Assembly (NCBI GenBank): GCA_963734595.1
Contig: CAVTHV010000037.1
Coordinates: 62,001-126,000 of the forward strand
Length of the DNA stretch: 64,000 nucleotides
Source of the DNA: CAKKQX01 sp963734595
GTDB lineage: Bacteria > Pseudomonadota > Gammaproteobacteria > Burkholderiales > SG8-41
Direction: 5' to 3'
Below, piece after piece: positions 8,103-17,411 of the stretch. A program made the position numbers and the translations under genes. The stretch's first letter is position 1, and each line of letters opens with the position of its first letter. The notes below the pieces were generated by a model, which had not been told where the DNA came from, made no database searches, and worked only from the letters and a program-made list of their open reading frames with translations.

Positions 8103-10151
8103 GTGACGAAGTTCCTTCCCGAAGCCATCCGCACCATTGCCCTTGTTGGTCACGGCGCTGCCGGGAAGACGACCCTGGTGGAATCCCTGCTGCACAAAGC
8201 CGGCGCCATCGGCGCCATGGGCAGCGTCGAGAAAGGCTCCACGGTGTGCGACTCGGATCCGCTGGAAAAGACCTACCAGCACTCGCTCAACGCCGCCATC
8301 GTCCATCTGACCCACGGCGATACCCGGGTCCATCTGATCGACACGCCGGGGCTCCCCGATTTCATCGGCCGCGCCATCGGCGCCCTGCCCGCCGTCGAAA
8401 CCGCGGCAGTGGTGATCAACGCCCAGAACGGCATCGAGATGATCACTTCGCGCATGATGCAATGGGCGGCGAAACGCAGCCTGTGCAGAATGATCGTCAT
8501 CAACAAGATCGACGCCGAAAATATCGACCTGCCCGGGTTGCTCACCAGGATACAGGCGACGTTCGGCAAGGAATGCCTGCCGATCAACCTGCCGGCAGGC
8601 GGAGGCAAGCGCGTCGTGGACTGCTTTTTCAACCCCTCCGGCGAGTCGGATTTTTCGTCGGTCGAGGAAGCGCACCAGGCGCTGGTCGATCAGGTGGTGG
8701 AAGTCGACGAGGCGTTGATGGCCAGATATCTCGAGCAGGGCGAAATCAGTCCCGCCGAACTGCACCAGCCGTTCGAGAAAGCGTTGCGCGAAGGGCATCT
8801 GATACCGGTCTGTTTCGTCTCGGCGCGCAACGGCGCGGGCGTCGCCGAGCTGCTCGACATTTTCGTGCGGTTGATGCCCAACCCCACCGAGGGCAACCCG
8901 GCGCAGTTCCTTAAGGGTGAGGGTGCTGCGGCCCAGCCGCTCGATGCCATGCCCGACCCGCAAAAGCACGTGCTCGCCCACGTGTTCAAAGTCGTCATCG
9001 ACCCGTTCGTCGGCAAAATCGGCACGTTCCGGGTGCATCAGGGCACCATCAGCCGCGACACCCAGCTCTTCATCGGTGACGGCCGCAAACCGTTCAAGGT
9101 CGCCCATCCCTACCTGCTGCAGGGCAAGGACCTGGTCGAGACGGATGCGCTGGTGCCCGGCGACATCGGCGCAGTGGCAAAAGTCGAAGACATCCACTTC
9201 GATGCCGTGCTGCACGACTCGCATGACGAGGACCACATCCACCTGGTGCCGCTCGAGTTTCCGACGCCGATGCACAGCCTCGCGATCGAGCCCCAGCGGC
9301 GCGGCGACGAGCAGCGCATCTCCGATGCCCTGCACAAGATCGCCGCGGAAGACCCGACTTTTCATGTCGTGCACAGCACAACCAACCAGACCATCATCAG
9401 CGGGCTGGGCGACCTGCACATGCGCTACATCCTCGACAAGATGGCGAACCAGTATCACGCCGAGGTCACGACCCGGCCGCCGCGCATCCCCTACCGGGAA
9501 ACGATCACCGCCAAGGCCGAGGGCCACCACCGCCACAAGAAGCAGACCGGGGGTGCCGGCCAGTTCGGCGAAGTCTTTTTGCGCGTGGAGCCGTTGCCGC
9601 GCGGCGCGGGGTTCGAGTTCGTCGACCAGGTGAAGGGCGGCACCATCCCCACGCAGTACATACCCGCCGTGGAAAAGGGCGTGCGCCAGGTGCTGGACGC
9701 CGGGCCGGTCGCCGGCTACCCGATGCAGGACGTGCGCGTGATCGTCTACGACGGCAAGCACCATCCGGTGGATTCGAAGGAAGTGGCATTCATCTCCGCG
9801 GGAAAGCGCGCGTTCATGGATGCCATCGGCAAGGCGCGGCCCATCATCCTCGAGCCCATCGTCAACATCGAGATCACCGCCCCTGAAACCGGCATGGGCG
9901 ACATTGCCGGCGATATTTCTTCCCGGCGCGGGCAGATCAACGGCACCGATACGCTGCAGCCCGGCACCATGACGATCAAGGCGCTGGCCCCTCTCTCCGA
10001 ACTCGAAAACTATCAGGCGCGGCTGAAATCGGTGACTGCCGGACAGGGCTCGTTCTCGATCGAGCTCTCGCACTACGAGCCGGTACCGCCCAACGTGCAG
10101 AAGGATCTCGCCGTACAGCACGCCAAGACCGCGCATGCCGAAGAAGAGTGA
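8103..10151 (+). CDS. fusA: Elongation factor G, second type (EF-G2-like)
   Basis: Ribosomal translocase GTPase, 682 residues against about 700 for the main EF-G. G1 is GHGAAGKT (residues 16-23), G3 DTPG and G4 NKID. Domain II, III, IV and V signatures follow (ISGLGDLHMRYILD, GGAGQFGEV, ETGMGDIAGDISSRRG). It lacks the usual AHIDAGKTTTTER wording of the housekeeping EF-G and is not next to rpsL/rpsG/tuf, so it is likely the paralogue called EF-G2, whose roles include ribosome recycling or stress functions in some bacteria. The start is GTG with GGAG 11 bases upstream. A strong hairpin follows the stop. Confidence 0.88.
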   Translation: MTKFLPEAIRTIALVGHGAAGKTTLVESLLHKAGAIGAMGSVEKGSTVCDSDPLEKTYQHSLNAAIVHLTHGDTRVHLIDTPGLPDFIGRAIGALPAVETAAVVINAQNGIEMITSRMMQWAAKRSLCRMIVINKIDAENIDLPGLLTRIQATFGKECLPINLPAGGGKRVVDCFFNPSGESDFSSVEEAHQALVDQVVEVDEALMARYLEQGEISPAELHQPFEKALREGHLIPVCFVSARNGAGVAELLDIFVRLMPNPTEGNPAQFLKGEGAAAQPLDAMPDPQKHVLAHVFKVVIDPFVGKIGTFRVHQGTISRDTQLFIGDGRKPFKVAHPYLLQGKDLVETDALVPGDIGAVAKVEDIHFDAVLHDSHDEDHIHLVPLEFPTPMHSLAIEPQRRGDEQRISDALHKIAAEDPTFHVVHSTTNQTIISGLGDLHMRYILDKMANQYHAEVTTRPPRIPYRETITAKAEGHHRHKKQTGGAGQFGEVFLRVEPLPRGAGFEFVDQVKGGTIPTQYIPAVEKGVRQVLDAGPVAGYPMQDVRVIVYDGKHHPVDSKEVAFISAGKRAFMDAIGKARPIILEPIVNIEITAPETGMGDIAGDISSRRGQINGTDTLQPGTMTIKALAPLSELENYQARLKSVTAGQGSFSIELSHYEPVPPNVQKDLAVQHAKTAHAEEE

Positions 10152-10158
10152 CCGGTGA

Positions 10159-10200
10159 TTGGGTGGACACCCCTCCTGCAGACGAAGGGGCTTCACCCAA
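10159..10200. terminator. Hairpin after fusA
   Basis: Inverted repeat TTGGGTG...CCCCT / AGGGG..TCACCCAA with about 15-bp imperfect arms and an 11-base loop, 8 bases after the stop. No T-run follows on the plus strand, so intrinsic termination is uncertain. Confidence 0.45.
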
Positions 10201-10213
10201 AATAGCAACTGCG

Positions 10214-10391
10214 GACGAGATCGTCTTACGCGGGATGGCCAAATGGCCCGATGTGCCGGCGCGCCGCGGACCCGTTAGCCGCAGGCCCGTTTGCGGGAAG
10301 CGGCGCATGACCGCCGGCCTCGACCTGAGGTTAGCAAGCCGTGGATGAGATCGTTCTACGCGGGATGGCCAAATGGCCCGATGTGCCGGCG
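10214..10391 (+). repeat. 48-bp near-identical direct repeat (duplicated 5' end of next gene)
   Basis: Bases 10214-10261 and 10344-10391 match except for three positions (GACGAGATCGTCTTACG against GATGAGATCGTTCTACG, then identical). The second copy is the genuine start of the 10341 gene (codons 2-17); the first is a detached copy 130 bp upstream. The sequence between them is GC-rich and can fold. Confidence 0.85.
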
Positions 10392-10949
10392 GTCTACGGC
10401 TGGCTGTCGCTCGACCGCCGCGGCGACTGGCGCATCAAAGGCGAGCTCATCGCCAATCCCGGGATCAATGCCTTCATCGGCCGCAATTACGGGCATGACG
10501 ACGAAGGCCGCTGGTTTTTTCAGAACGGGCCGCAGCGCGTGTACGTGAGTCTCGATTACACGCCGCTCATCTACCGCATCATTCAGACCGCCGACGCGCT
10601 GCCTGCGCTGGAATGCCATACCGGGAAACCCGTTGCCATCGTCAAGGGCGGTTGGCTCGACGAAACGGGCACGGTGTTACTTCAAACCGAGCACGGCATC
10701 GGGCTCGTGCACGACCGCGACCTGGGCCAGCTTATTCCCTGCCTGACCGGCCTCGACGGCAATCCGCTCGACGACATCGCGCTCGCCGCAGCGATGGAAT
10801 CTTTTCAGCAACAGCGCCCGGCGCCGCTGTGGCTCAGGTTCGGTGGTGGCCAGGTCAGAATCGAGCCGATCAGATCGAGCGAGGTGCCTGCGCGCTTCGG
10901 CTTCGTTCCCCACCCGGCGCAACCCGCCGGCGAGGCGGAGTGCCGCTAA
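10341..10949 (+). CDS. Conserved hypothetical protein of DUF2946-like type
   Basis: 202 residues, starting with GTG (MDEIVLRGMAKWPDVPAVYGWLSLDRRGDW). The opening GMAKWP..P..YGWL..D.RG.W is a pattern I associate with a widespread uncharacterised betaproteobacterial protein; the DUF number is uncertain. It has no signal peptide, membrane helix or catalytic motif that I recognise, and may be all-beta in its first half. Its first 16 codons are duplicated upstream. Ends shortly before the convergent KTSC gene. Confidence 0.7.
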   Translation: MDEIVLRGMAKWPDVPAVYGWLSLDRRGDWRIKGELIANPGINAFIGRNYGHDDEGRWFFQNGPQRVYVSLDYTPLIYRIIQTADALPALECHTGKPVAIVKGGWLDETGTVLLQTEHGIGLVHDRDLGQLIPCLTGLDGNPLDDIALAAAMESFQQQRPAPLWLRFGGGQVRIEPIRSSEVPARFGFVPHPAQPAGEAECR

Positions 10950-10961
10950 GCGGGCGCGCGG

Positions 10962-11174
10962 TCAGCGCATCCTCCTGGCGGAAAAATTTTCCTCGATGTT
11001 GTCGCGGAAATAACTGCCCGGCGACGGGGCGTTGACCAGCCTGCGATGCACCTCTTCCGACACGCCTGAATACTGGTAAATGCCGCCGTCGCTGAACTCG
11101 ATCTCCAGCGTTCTGCTGCGCGCGTCGTAACCGACCGCGCGGATATTGCTGGCATTGATTCTCTTGCGTTCCAT
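10962..11174 (-). CDS. KTSC domain protein
   Basis: 70 residues. The KTSC domain is a short all-beta module of unknown function named after lysyl-tRNA synthetase C-terminal-like sequences. Visible features: NIRAVGYDARSRTLEIEFSDGGIYQYSGVSEEVHRRL, then SPGSYFRDNIEENF. It starts 9 bases after the stop of the upstream DUF302 gene on the same strand, so the two are probably co-transcribed. Confidence 0.8.
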   Translation of the reverse strand: MERKRINASNIRAVGYDARSRTLEIEFSDGGIYQYSGVSEEVHRRLVNAPSPGSYFRDNIEENFSARRMR

Positions 11175-11183
11175 TGCCGGCAG

Positions 11184-11657
11184 CTAGTTGCGCGCCTCAC
11201 GCACGATGGCTTCCAGCAGTTTCTCGACCGCCGCCAGCGCCTTGATCGACGCGGCGGAGCCGCCCGCTGCGGGCTTGCGATAAGACAGATATACCTTGCC
11301 GGGTTCGTTCGGCAGCGCGTAGACCGCGATGGTATACGGGCAGAATACGATGTTGTGCGGATCGGCTTCCATGGTGTCGCGCGAAAGCACCGCATTGCAG
11401 AACTCGAGCACATCGGCATGGCTGTAGATCCGGCGCTTGCGCCCCAGATCCTTGCCCGTGCGCTCGAGCATGTCGCCGACATGCGCGGTGCTACTGAGCA
11501 CCATGCCGCGATTCTCGATGGCCATCAGGACACGATCTTTCACATCGGCGAACTCTCCCTTGGCGGAATGGACGACGATCTCTGTCGCTGCCGGTTCTGC
11601 CGCCGCTGATGCCGCCGCCAGCCCCAGCATCAAGACCAGAACCCACGTCGCTCTCAT
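11184..11657 (-). CDS. Secreted DUF302-family protein
   Basis: 157 residues. A clear signal peptide (MRATWVLVLMLGLAAASAAAE, cleavage after about residue 20) sends it to the periplasm. The DUF302 core follows: a helix with VKDRVLMAIENRGMVLSS, then VLEFCNAVLSR and IVFCPYTIAVYALP, which is the typical F.P..I.VYE-like motif. Family function is unknown; some members accompany metal or redox genes. The 297 bases upstream, to the histone-like gene, contain only a CTTGCCCGG/CCGGGCAAG hairpin near 11832-11849. Confidence 0.8.
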   Translation of the reverse strand: MRATWVLVLMLGLAAASAAAEPAATEIVVHSAKGEFADVKDRVLMAIENRGMVLSSTAHVGDMLERTGKDLGRKRRIYSHADVLEFCNAVLSRDTMEADPHNIVFCPYTIAVYALPNEPGKVYLSYRKPAAGGSAASIKALAAVEKLLEAIVREARN

Positions 11658-11954
11658 TGCGCCTCCTCACTCAGGCTGCGCGAACGCGGCCGGCATTGCC
11701 GTCATGCCCGGACCTCCTGCCCGGATACCCGATTCGCCCCATGGCGCAAAGGCCGCGCCGGCGACAGGCAAAAATACATGCCGTTGATTATAAACATTTT
11801 TTTAATATTTATGGCGGCCAGAGTGAAATCGTCTTGCCCGGCCGGGCAAGATTCGGTATCTTTGGTGGCCTGTTGTCGACCGGTTAAACCCCATGCCCGC
11901 GGCTCCCGACCAGACTCCCCCCGGAGACAGTCGGACCGCAGGCAGGATGCAAGT

Positions 11955-12272
11955 TTACGGCCTGTTACCCATCGGAAACGGCCAAGCACCCGGGATCGCA
12001 ATCGGACGGGGCGCCATCGGTGCCGGAGTTTGAGTTGGAGCCGGCACAGGTTTGGGCGCCGCCTTTTTCTTGGCAACAGGCTTTTTGTTGACTGCTTTTT
12101 TCTTTTTAGCCGGCTTCTTAGCCGGCTTTTTTTTGGCCGTCTTGCGGGACGCGGTCCTGCGTGCAGCCGGTTTCTTCCTGGCTACCTTCTTCTTCGCAAC
12201 TACCTTCTTTTTCTTTGCAGCTTTTTTCTTAGCTGTTTTCTTCTTTGCTGTTCTCTTCTTGGCTTTTGCCAT
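11955..12272 (-). CDS. Lysine-rich histone H1-like protein (AlgP/Hc1 type)
   Basis: 105 residues. After MAKAKKRTAKKKTAKKK the first 70 residues are almost entirely K, A, R and V in repeats of the AKKK/KKPAKK type; a Pro-rich tail (APKPVPAPTQTPAP) follows. Such proteins bind DNA non-specifically and compact the nucleoid. The start at 12272 has GGAGG 6 bases upstream; an upstream in-frame extension was rejected for lacking a site. Low-complexity DNA makes length changes likely between strains. Confidence 0.82.
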   Translation of the reverse strand: MAKAKKRTAKKKTAKKKAAKKKKVVAKKKVARKKPAARRTASRKTAKKKPAKKPAKKKKAVNKKPVAKKKAAPKPVPAPTQTPAPMAPRPIAIPGAWPFPMGNRP

Positions 12273-12428
12273 GTACGCCTCCGTAAGAAAGTCGCCCAAA
12301 GGCGCCGCACAAACAAAGTGCAGCGACCCCCGCACAGCAAGCGGGCCGATCCACCCGACGCTGCCGACTACCGCGCACCCCGCTTTTACGTCCGGCGGCT
12401 AGGCCGGCGCGGGGCGTTACAGCAGTTC

Positions 12429-12686
12429 TCAATGCAAGGCCGCGACGGCCTTGCTCGCCAGATCACGGTATAGGACTTCCGGATCAAGGTTAATTCCGCC
12501 TTCCCAGGTCACCGCGTTGGATACCGGGTCGATGGCAACCCGGTAAAAGCTCTCCTCGTCGGGGATCGCCCGGAACATCTTGGTCGCCACCAGGTCGCCG
12601 AGATAGACATGGCCCTCAAGTCCGTCGTCAAAGCGCAGCCATAATGTGTAATTTCCCTCGGCACGACATTCGGTAACGGTGTGCAT
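12429..12686 (-). CDS. DUF2442 domain protein
   Basis: 85 residues: CRAEGNYTLWLRFDDGLEGHVYLGDLV followed by F..VAIDPVSNAVTWEGGINLDPEVLY, which is the DUF2442 pattern (short, often paired with DUF4160 as a possible toxin-antitoxin couple). No DUF4160 partner is adjacent. The ATG at 12686 fits the family N-terminus better than longer in-frame options, which read into a degenerate copy of the nrdB end. Confidence 0.75.
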   Translation of the reverse strand: MHTVTECRAEGNYTLWLRFDDGLEGHVYLGDLVATKMFRAIPDEESFYRVAIDPVSNAVTWEGGINLDPEVLYRDLASKAVAALH

Positions 12687-12722
12687 GCCCGGTCTGCGGC
12701 TGCGGTAACGACGGTTAAGCAG

Positions 12723-12832
12723 GCTCAATCCCAACTCAGCGCACCTCCCCCAGTCTGGTCCAGTCCACGGATTCAAAAACCTCCGCCGTCAATGCCTATC
12801 AATCCCAACTCAACGCTCCGCCCGTCTGGTAT
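12723..12832 (-). repeat. Degenerate direct repeat of the nrdB 3' end
   Basis: CAATCCCAACTCA begins both copies (about 12726 and 12799), followed by related sequence (..CGC..CC..CC..GTCTGGT). The copy at 12799-12832 is the real end of nrdB; the one at about 12726-12761 lies in the space before the DUF2442 gene, about 73 bp away. Similarity is about three quarters over some 40 bp. Confidence 0.6.
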
Positions 12833-13925
12833 TCCGTAACGCGGGTCTCGAAGAAATTTTTCTCCTTCTTGAGATCGATCATTTCCGCCATCCACGGAAA
12901 CGGATTGGTCGCGCCTTCGAACAGCGTGTCCAGACCGATCTGCTGGCAGCGGCGGTTGGCGATATAGCGCAGATACTCCTTGAACATCGCCGGCGTTCAG
13001 CCCCAGCACGCCGCGCGGCATGGTGTCTTCGGCATAGCGGTATTCGAGCTCGACGGCCTTCGTCATCAGGCCGCGGATTTCCTCGCGGAATTCCGCGGTC
13101 CACAGATGCGGGTTCTCCATCTTGATCTGGTTGATGACATCGATCCCGAAATTGCAGTGCATCGACTCGTCGCGCAGGATGTACTGATACTGCTCGGCGG
13201 CGCCCGTCATCTTGTTCTGCCGGCCGAGCGCGAGGATCTGCGCAAAACCGACGTAGAAGAACAGCCCCTCCATGATGCACGCGAACACGATCAGGCTTTT
13301 CAGGAGCTTCTGGTCGCTCTCCGGCGTGCCGGTCTTGAATGTCGGATCGGTCAGCGTATCGATGAACGGGATCAGGAACTCGTCCTTGGCGCGGATCGAA
13401 GGTATCTCGTGATAGGCGTTGAAAACCTCGCCCTCGTCGAGGCCGAGGCTCTCGACGATGTACTGATAGGCGTGGGTGTGGATCGCCTCTTCGAACGCCT
13501 GCCGCAGCAGATACTGGCGGCATTCCGGCGCCGTGATGTGGCGGTAGGTGCCGAGCACGATGTTGTTGGCCGCCAGCGAATCCGCGGTCACGAAGAAGCC
13601 GAGATTGCGCTTGACGACGCGGCGCTCGTCTTCGCGTCAACCCGTTGGGGTCTTTCCACAGGGCGATATCGCGGCTCATCTGGATTTCCTGCGGCATCCA
13701 GTGATTGGCGCAGGCGGAAAGATACTTCTCCCACGCCCACTTGTATTTGAACGGCACCAGCTGGTTGACGTCGGTCTGGCCGTTGATGATGCGCTTGTCG
13801 TCGACTGAAATACGCCGCAGCCTGGCGTCCGCCAGCGCCGCGGGTTCCGCTGCCGGCGTCGCGCCGGCGGCCAGCCCGGCCCGGCCGCCGGCGCTGGAGG
13901 TCATGGGTTCCTCGAATTGCAGCAT
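12799..13925 (-). CDS. nrdB: Ribonucleotide reductase class I beta subunit (frameshifted as read)
   Basis: Holds the diiron-tyrosyl radical cofactor that starts ribonucleotide reduction in NrdA. Three frames join into one protein: MLQFEEPMTSSAGG...ALWKDPNGLT, then VTADSLAANNIVLGTYRHI...LGLNAG, then MFKEYLRYIANRRCQQIGL...GGALSWD. Iron ligands are visible in FEEAIHTHAYQYI and DESMHCNFG. Extra bases fall at about 13634 (TTC-G-CGTC) and about 12992 (GGC-G-ATG on the coding strand). The ATG at 13925 has AAAGGAG 7 bases upstream. It lies 121 bases after nrdA, same strand. Essential, so the shifts are probably sequence errors. Confidence 0.9.
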
Positions 13926-14046
13926 CGTCACTCTCCTTTATCGCTTTTTTGGGTGGACAGGAATCGCTTCCCTTTATCGGTGTTATCGGTGGGAATCAGA
14001 CAAACCTCGACTACGGGCGGATCCTTTCTCAGGTTGAACATGTTCG

Positions 14047-16912
14047 TCACTGGCAGGCTTCGCATTCCGGATCGAGGATCGAGCACACTTTCGGCTGCCC
14101 GGTTTCCCCTCGCCGCCATTACCCCGCCGTCGGCCGGCACGGCATTCGAGCTGCCCGGCCTTGCCCGTCGACTTTTCGGCCGAGGTCGCGCCGAGGGTGC
14201 GCAGGTAGTAAGTCGTCTTGAGACCGCGCAGCCACGCCAGCTTGTAAGTGTCGTCGAGCTTCTTGCCGGAGGCGCCCGCCATGTAGATGTTGAGCGACTG
14301 CGACTGGTCGACCCATTTCTGGCGCCGCGCCGCGCACTCGACCAGCCACTTGGGCTCGATCTCGAACGCCGTGGCGTAAAGGCTGCGGATCTCCTGCGGG
14401 ATGCGGTCGATCTTGGCGAGCGAGCCGTCGAAGTATTTGAGGTCGGCGATCATCACCTCGTCCCACAGATTGAGCCGCTTGAGATCGCGCACCAGAAACT
14501 CGTTGACCACCGTGAATTCGCCCGACAGGTTCGACTTCACGTACAGGTTCTGATAAGTCGGCTCGATACACTGCGACAGCCCCGTGATATTGGCGATGGT
14601 CGCGGTGGGCGCGATCGCCAGGCAGTTGGAGTTTCTCATGCCGACCTCGGCAATGCGCCGCCGCAGCCCCGCCCAGTCGAGCGTGGACGACATGTCGCAT
14701 TCGACGTAGCCGCCGCGCTCGTCGGCAAGCATCTTCAGCGTGTCGACCGGCAGAATCCCGCGGTCCCACAGCGACCCCTTGAATGTCGAGTACGGCCCGC
14801 GCTCCTCGGCAAGATCGGTCGAAGCCGAGTACGCGGTATAGGCGATCGCTCTCCATCGAGCGGTCTGAAAACTCGACCGCCATCGGCGAGCCATAGGGAA
14901 TGCGCAGCATGTGCAGGCAGTCCTGGAAGCCCATGATGCCGAGGCCCACCGGGCGATGCTTGAAGTTGGAGTTGCGCGCCTTGTTGACCGAGTAGAAGTT
15001 GAGATCGATCACGTTGTCGAGCATGCGCATCGCGGTGCCGATCGTGCGCTTCAACTTGTCCATGTCGAGCCGGCCGGAATTCACGTCGAGGTGCGCCGGC
15101 ATGTTGACCGAGCCCAGATTGCATACCGCGATCTCGTCGGGACCGGTATTGAGCGTGATCTCGGTGCAGAGATTGGAGCTGTGCACCACGCCGACGTGAT
15201 GCTGGGGGCTCCGGATATTGCACGGATCCTTGAATGTGATCCACGGATGGCCGGTCTCGAACAGCATGGTCAGCATCTTGCGCCACAGCTGCGCCGCGGG
15301 AAGTTTCTTGTAAAGCTTCAGCTCGCCGCGCGCGGCCTTGGCTTCGTAGCCGGTATAGGCCGTCTCGAACGCTTTTCCGAACTTGTCGTGCAGATCGGGC
15401 ACGTCGGAGGGCGAAAACAGCGTCCATTCGCCGTTCTCCATCACGCGTTTCATGAACAGGTCCGGCACCCAGTTCGCGGTGTTCATGTCGTGGGTGCGGC
15501 GGCGGTCGTCGCCGGTGTTCTTGCGCAGCTCGAGGAATTCCTCGATGTCGAGGTGCCAGGTTTCGAGGTAGGAACACACCGCGCCCTTGCGTTTGCCGCC
15601 CTGGTTGACGGCCACCGCGGTGTCGTTCACGACCTTGAGGAACGGCACCACGCCCTGCGACTTGCCGTTGGTGCCCTTGATGTGGGCGCCCAGCGCGCGC
15701 ACCGGCGTCCAGTCGTTGCCGATGCCGCCCGCGTATTTCTGCAGCATCGCGTTTTCCTTGATCGCCTCGTAAATGCCGTCGAGGTCGTCGGCCACGGTCG
15801 TGAGATAGCAGCTCGCAAGCTGCGAGCGGCGGGTGCCGGAATTGAACAGGGTCGGCGTCGAGCTCATGAAGTCGAAACTGGACAGCACGTTGTAGAACTC
15901 GATCGCGCGCGCCTCGCGGGTGCCTTCGGGCTCGTTCAATGCGAGCCCCATCGCCACGCGCATGAAGAAAATCTGCGGCAGCTCGATGCGCCGGCCGTGG
16001 ATGTGCAGGAAATAGCGGTCGTAGAGAATCTGCAGCCCGAGGTAGGTGAACTTGAGGTCGCGTTGCGCATCCAGCGCCGCGCCCAGGCACTTCAGGTCGT
16101 ATTGCGCAAGACGCTCGTCAAGCAGCTCTGCCTCGACACCCTTCCTGATGAACTCGGGCAGATACTCGGCATAGCGGGTGCGCATGCCGGCTTGCGTGAC
16201 TTCCTCGCCGAGGGTCTCCAGCCGCAGCGTATGCAGCAGCAGCCGCGCCGTCACATAGCTGTATGCCGGGATCCTGTTCGAGCAGCGCGCGCGCCGACAG
16301 CACCAGCGACTTGCGCACTTCGTCCATCGGCACGCCTTCGTAGAGATCGCGCTGCATGGCATGCAGAATCGGCTCGGGGGAGACTTCGCGGCCGAGACCT
16401 TCGCATGCTTCACGCACCAGGGCGGTCACGCGCGGCAGATCGAGCGGACTGAGCACGCCGCCTTCCAGCACGTTGACCGCCGGCTGCGCCGGCTCCTTCT
16501 GCGCTTCGCGCTGCTTTGCGCGTTCTTGCGAGCGCGCTTCGCGATACAGCACGTAAGCGCGCGCGACGTCGTGCTCGCCCGAGCGCATCAGCGCAAGTTC
16601 GACCTGGTCCTGGATGTCCTCGATGTGGAAAGTGCCGCCGGAAGGCTGGCGGCGCACCAGCGCGCCGACCACGGCCTCGGTCAACTGCATCACCTGTTCG
16701 CGCACGCGCGCGGAGGCCGCGCCCTGGCCGCCATTGACGGCAATAAACGCCTTGGTCATGGCAATCGTGACTTTGGAGGGCTCAAATCCGACCACCGCGC
16801 CGTTGCGGCGAATCACCTTGTATTGGTTGTGGAGCGACTCCTGGAGATTGGTCTCTGCGGTGGTGAAATTCGCGGTCGGCACGGATTGGGCCGTTTCGGT
16901 GGCTAACTGCAT
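14047..16912 (-). CDS. nrdA: Ribonucleotide reductase class I alpha subunit (frameshifted as read)
   Basis: Reduces ribonucleoside diphosphates to deoxyribonucleotides. The N-terminus has an ATP-cone (YKVIRRNGAVVGFEPSKVTIAM) for allosteric control. Active-site cysteines lie in LASCYLTT, SSNLCTEI and AVCNLGSVNM, and the C-terminal redox pair in ILDPECEACQ just before the stop at 14047. Four apparent single-base insertions break the frame: about 16269 (CCC for CC), 14850 (GAG-A-GCG), 14147 (CTC-G-AAT) and 14107 (one extra G in a G-run). The ATG has AAGGAG 7 bases upstream. A tandem NrdR-type operator lies 68 bases upstream. About 950 residues when repaired. Confidence 0.92.
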
Positions 16913-16979
16913 GTCATGACTCCTTGATCGTTATAGGTTTTTTTAGACCGAAGAGGGTATTGCTGTCCCCCACCCCTGA

Positions 16980-17026
16980 CCACTATATGTAGTGGTCCAA
17001 ACCGTATTTGCGACTAATTCTAGTAG
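16980..17026 (-). promoter_or_regulatory. NrdR box pair upstream of nrdA
   Basis: Box 1 CCACTATATGTAGTGG (16980-16995) is close to the palindromic NrdR consensus ACACTATATATAGTGT. Box 2 CGACTAATTCTAGTAG (17011-17026) is weaker but keeps ACTA....TAGT. Their starts are 31 bp apart, the phasing known for NrdR pairs. NrdR is the ATP/dATP-sensing repressor of RNR genes. Confidence 0.75.
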
Positions 17027-17411
17027 TGTGATTTTGAGAACGCAATAGCTTTTTTGAAGAATTTGTTAAATGTTTCCATGAACGGCGAAAAGACCGTCGT
17101 AACAACCGGAAACGCCGGGATTTACTGCCCGTGTTTTAGGCAGTCCGAGGCAGCTTTCAGAGGAATTTCCGCTCTATTCCGGACGGGCGAAAGGCGCTAT
17201 CGGGGTCTGCTGATCCATTCCCGTAAATCGCCGTGTTGCAGGCTTCCAACAAATACCCACAACCGGCGGGCGAACTGGGCTTGGCGGCGCCAGACTATAT
17301 TTTCAGCTGTGGCAGCCTCAGATGAAGACTGATGCAGAAAATCTCAGAACGTCAGCGGGTGCGGGATCAAGCGATATTCACAATAAAAACATGCGGTTGC
17401 GATTCCACGCC
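17027..17411. other. Intergenic region between nrdA operator and ampD
   Basis: About 385 bases between the nrdA upstream operator and the 3' end of ampD. A 92-codon open frame runs through it on the plus strand but has atypical composition and no ribosome site, so I do not call a gene. It probably holds the nrdA promoter at its left end and the ampD 3' untranslated region at the right. Confidence 0.5.

Noticed and set aside
8085..10208. A 707-codon open frame opposite fusA
   Set aside because: Mirror of a GC-rich gene: rich in His, Arg and Asp with no motif, while EF-G signatures are clear on the other strand. The same applies to the long frames opposite leuA (39239-40765), maeB (18-1256) and valS (54612-56108).
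12429..12686. Toxin-antitoxin pair with DUF2442
   Set aside because: No DUF4160 or other partner adjoins; neighbours are nrdB and the histone-like gene.
17054..17332. 92-codon plus-strand open frame before ampD
   Set aside because: No ribosome site, atypical residues, and overlaps the nrdA control region.
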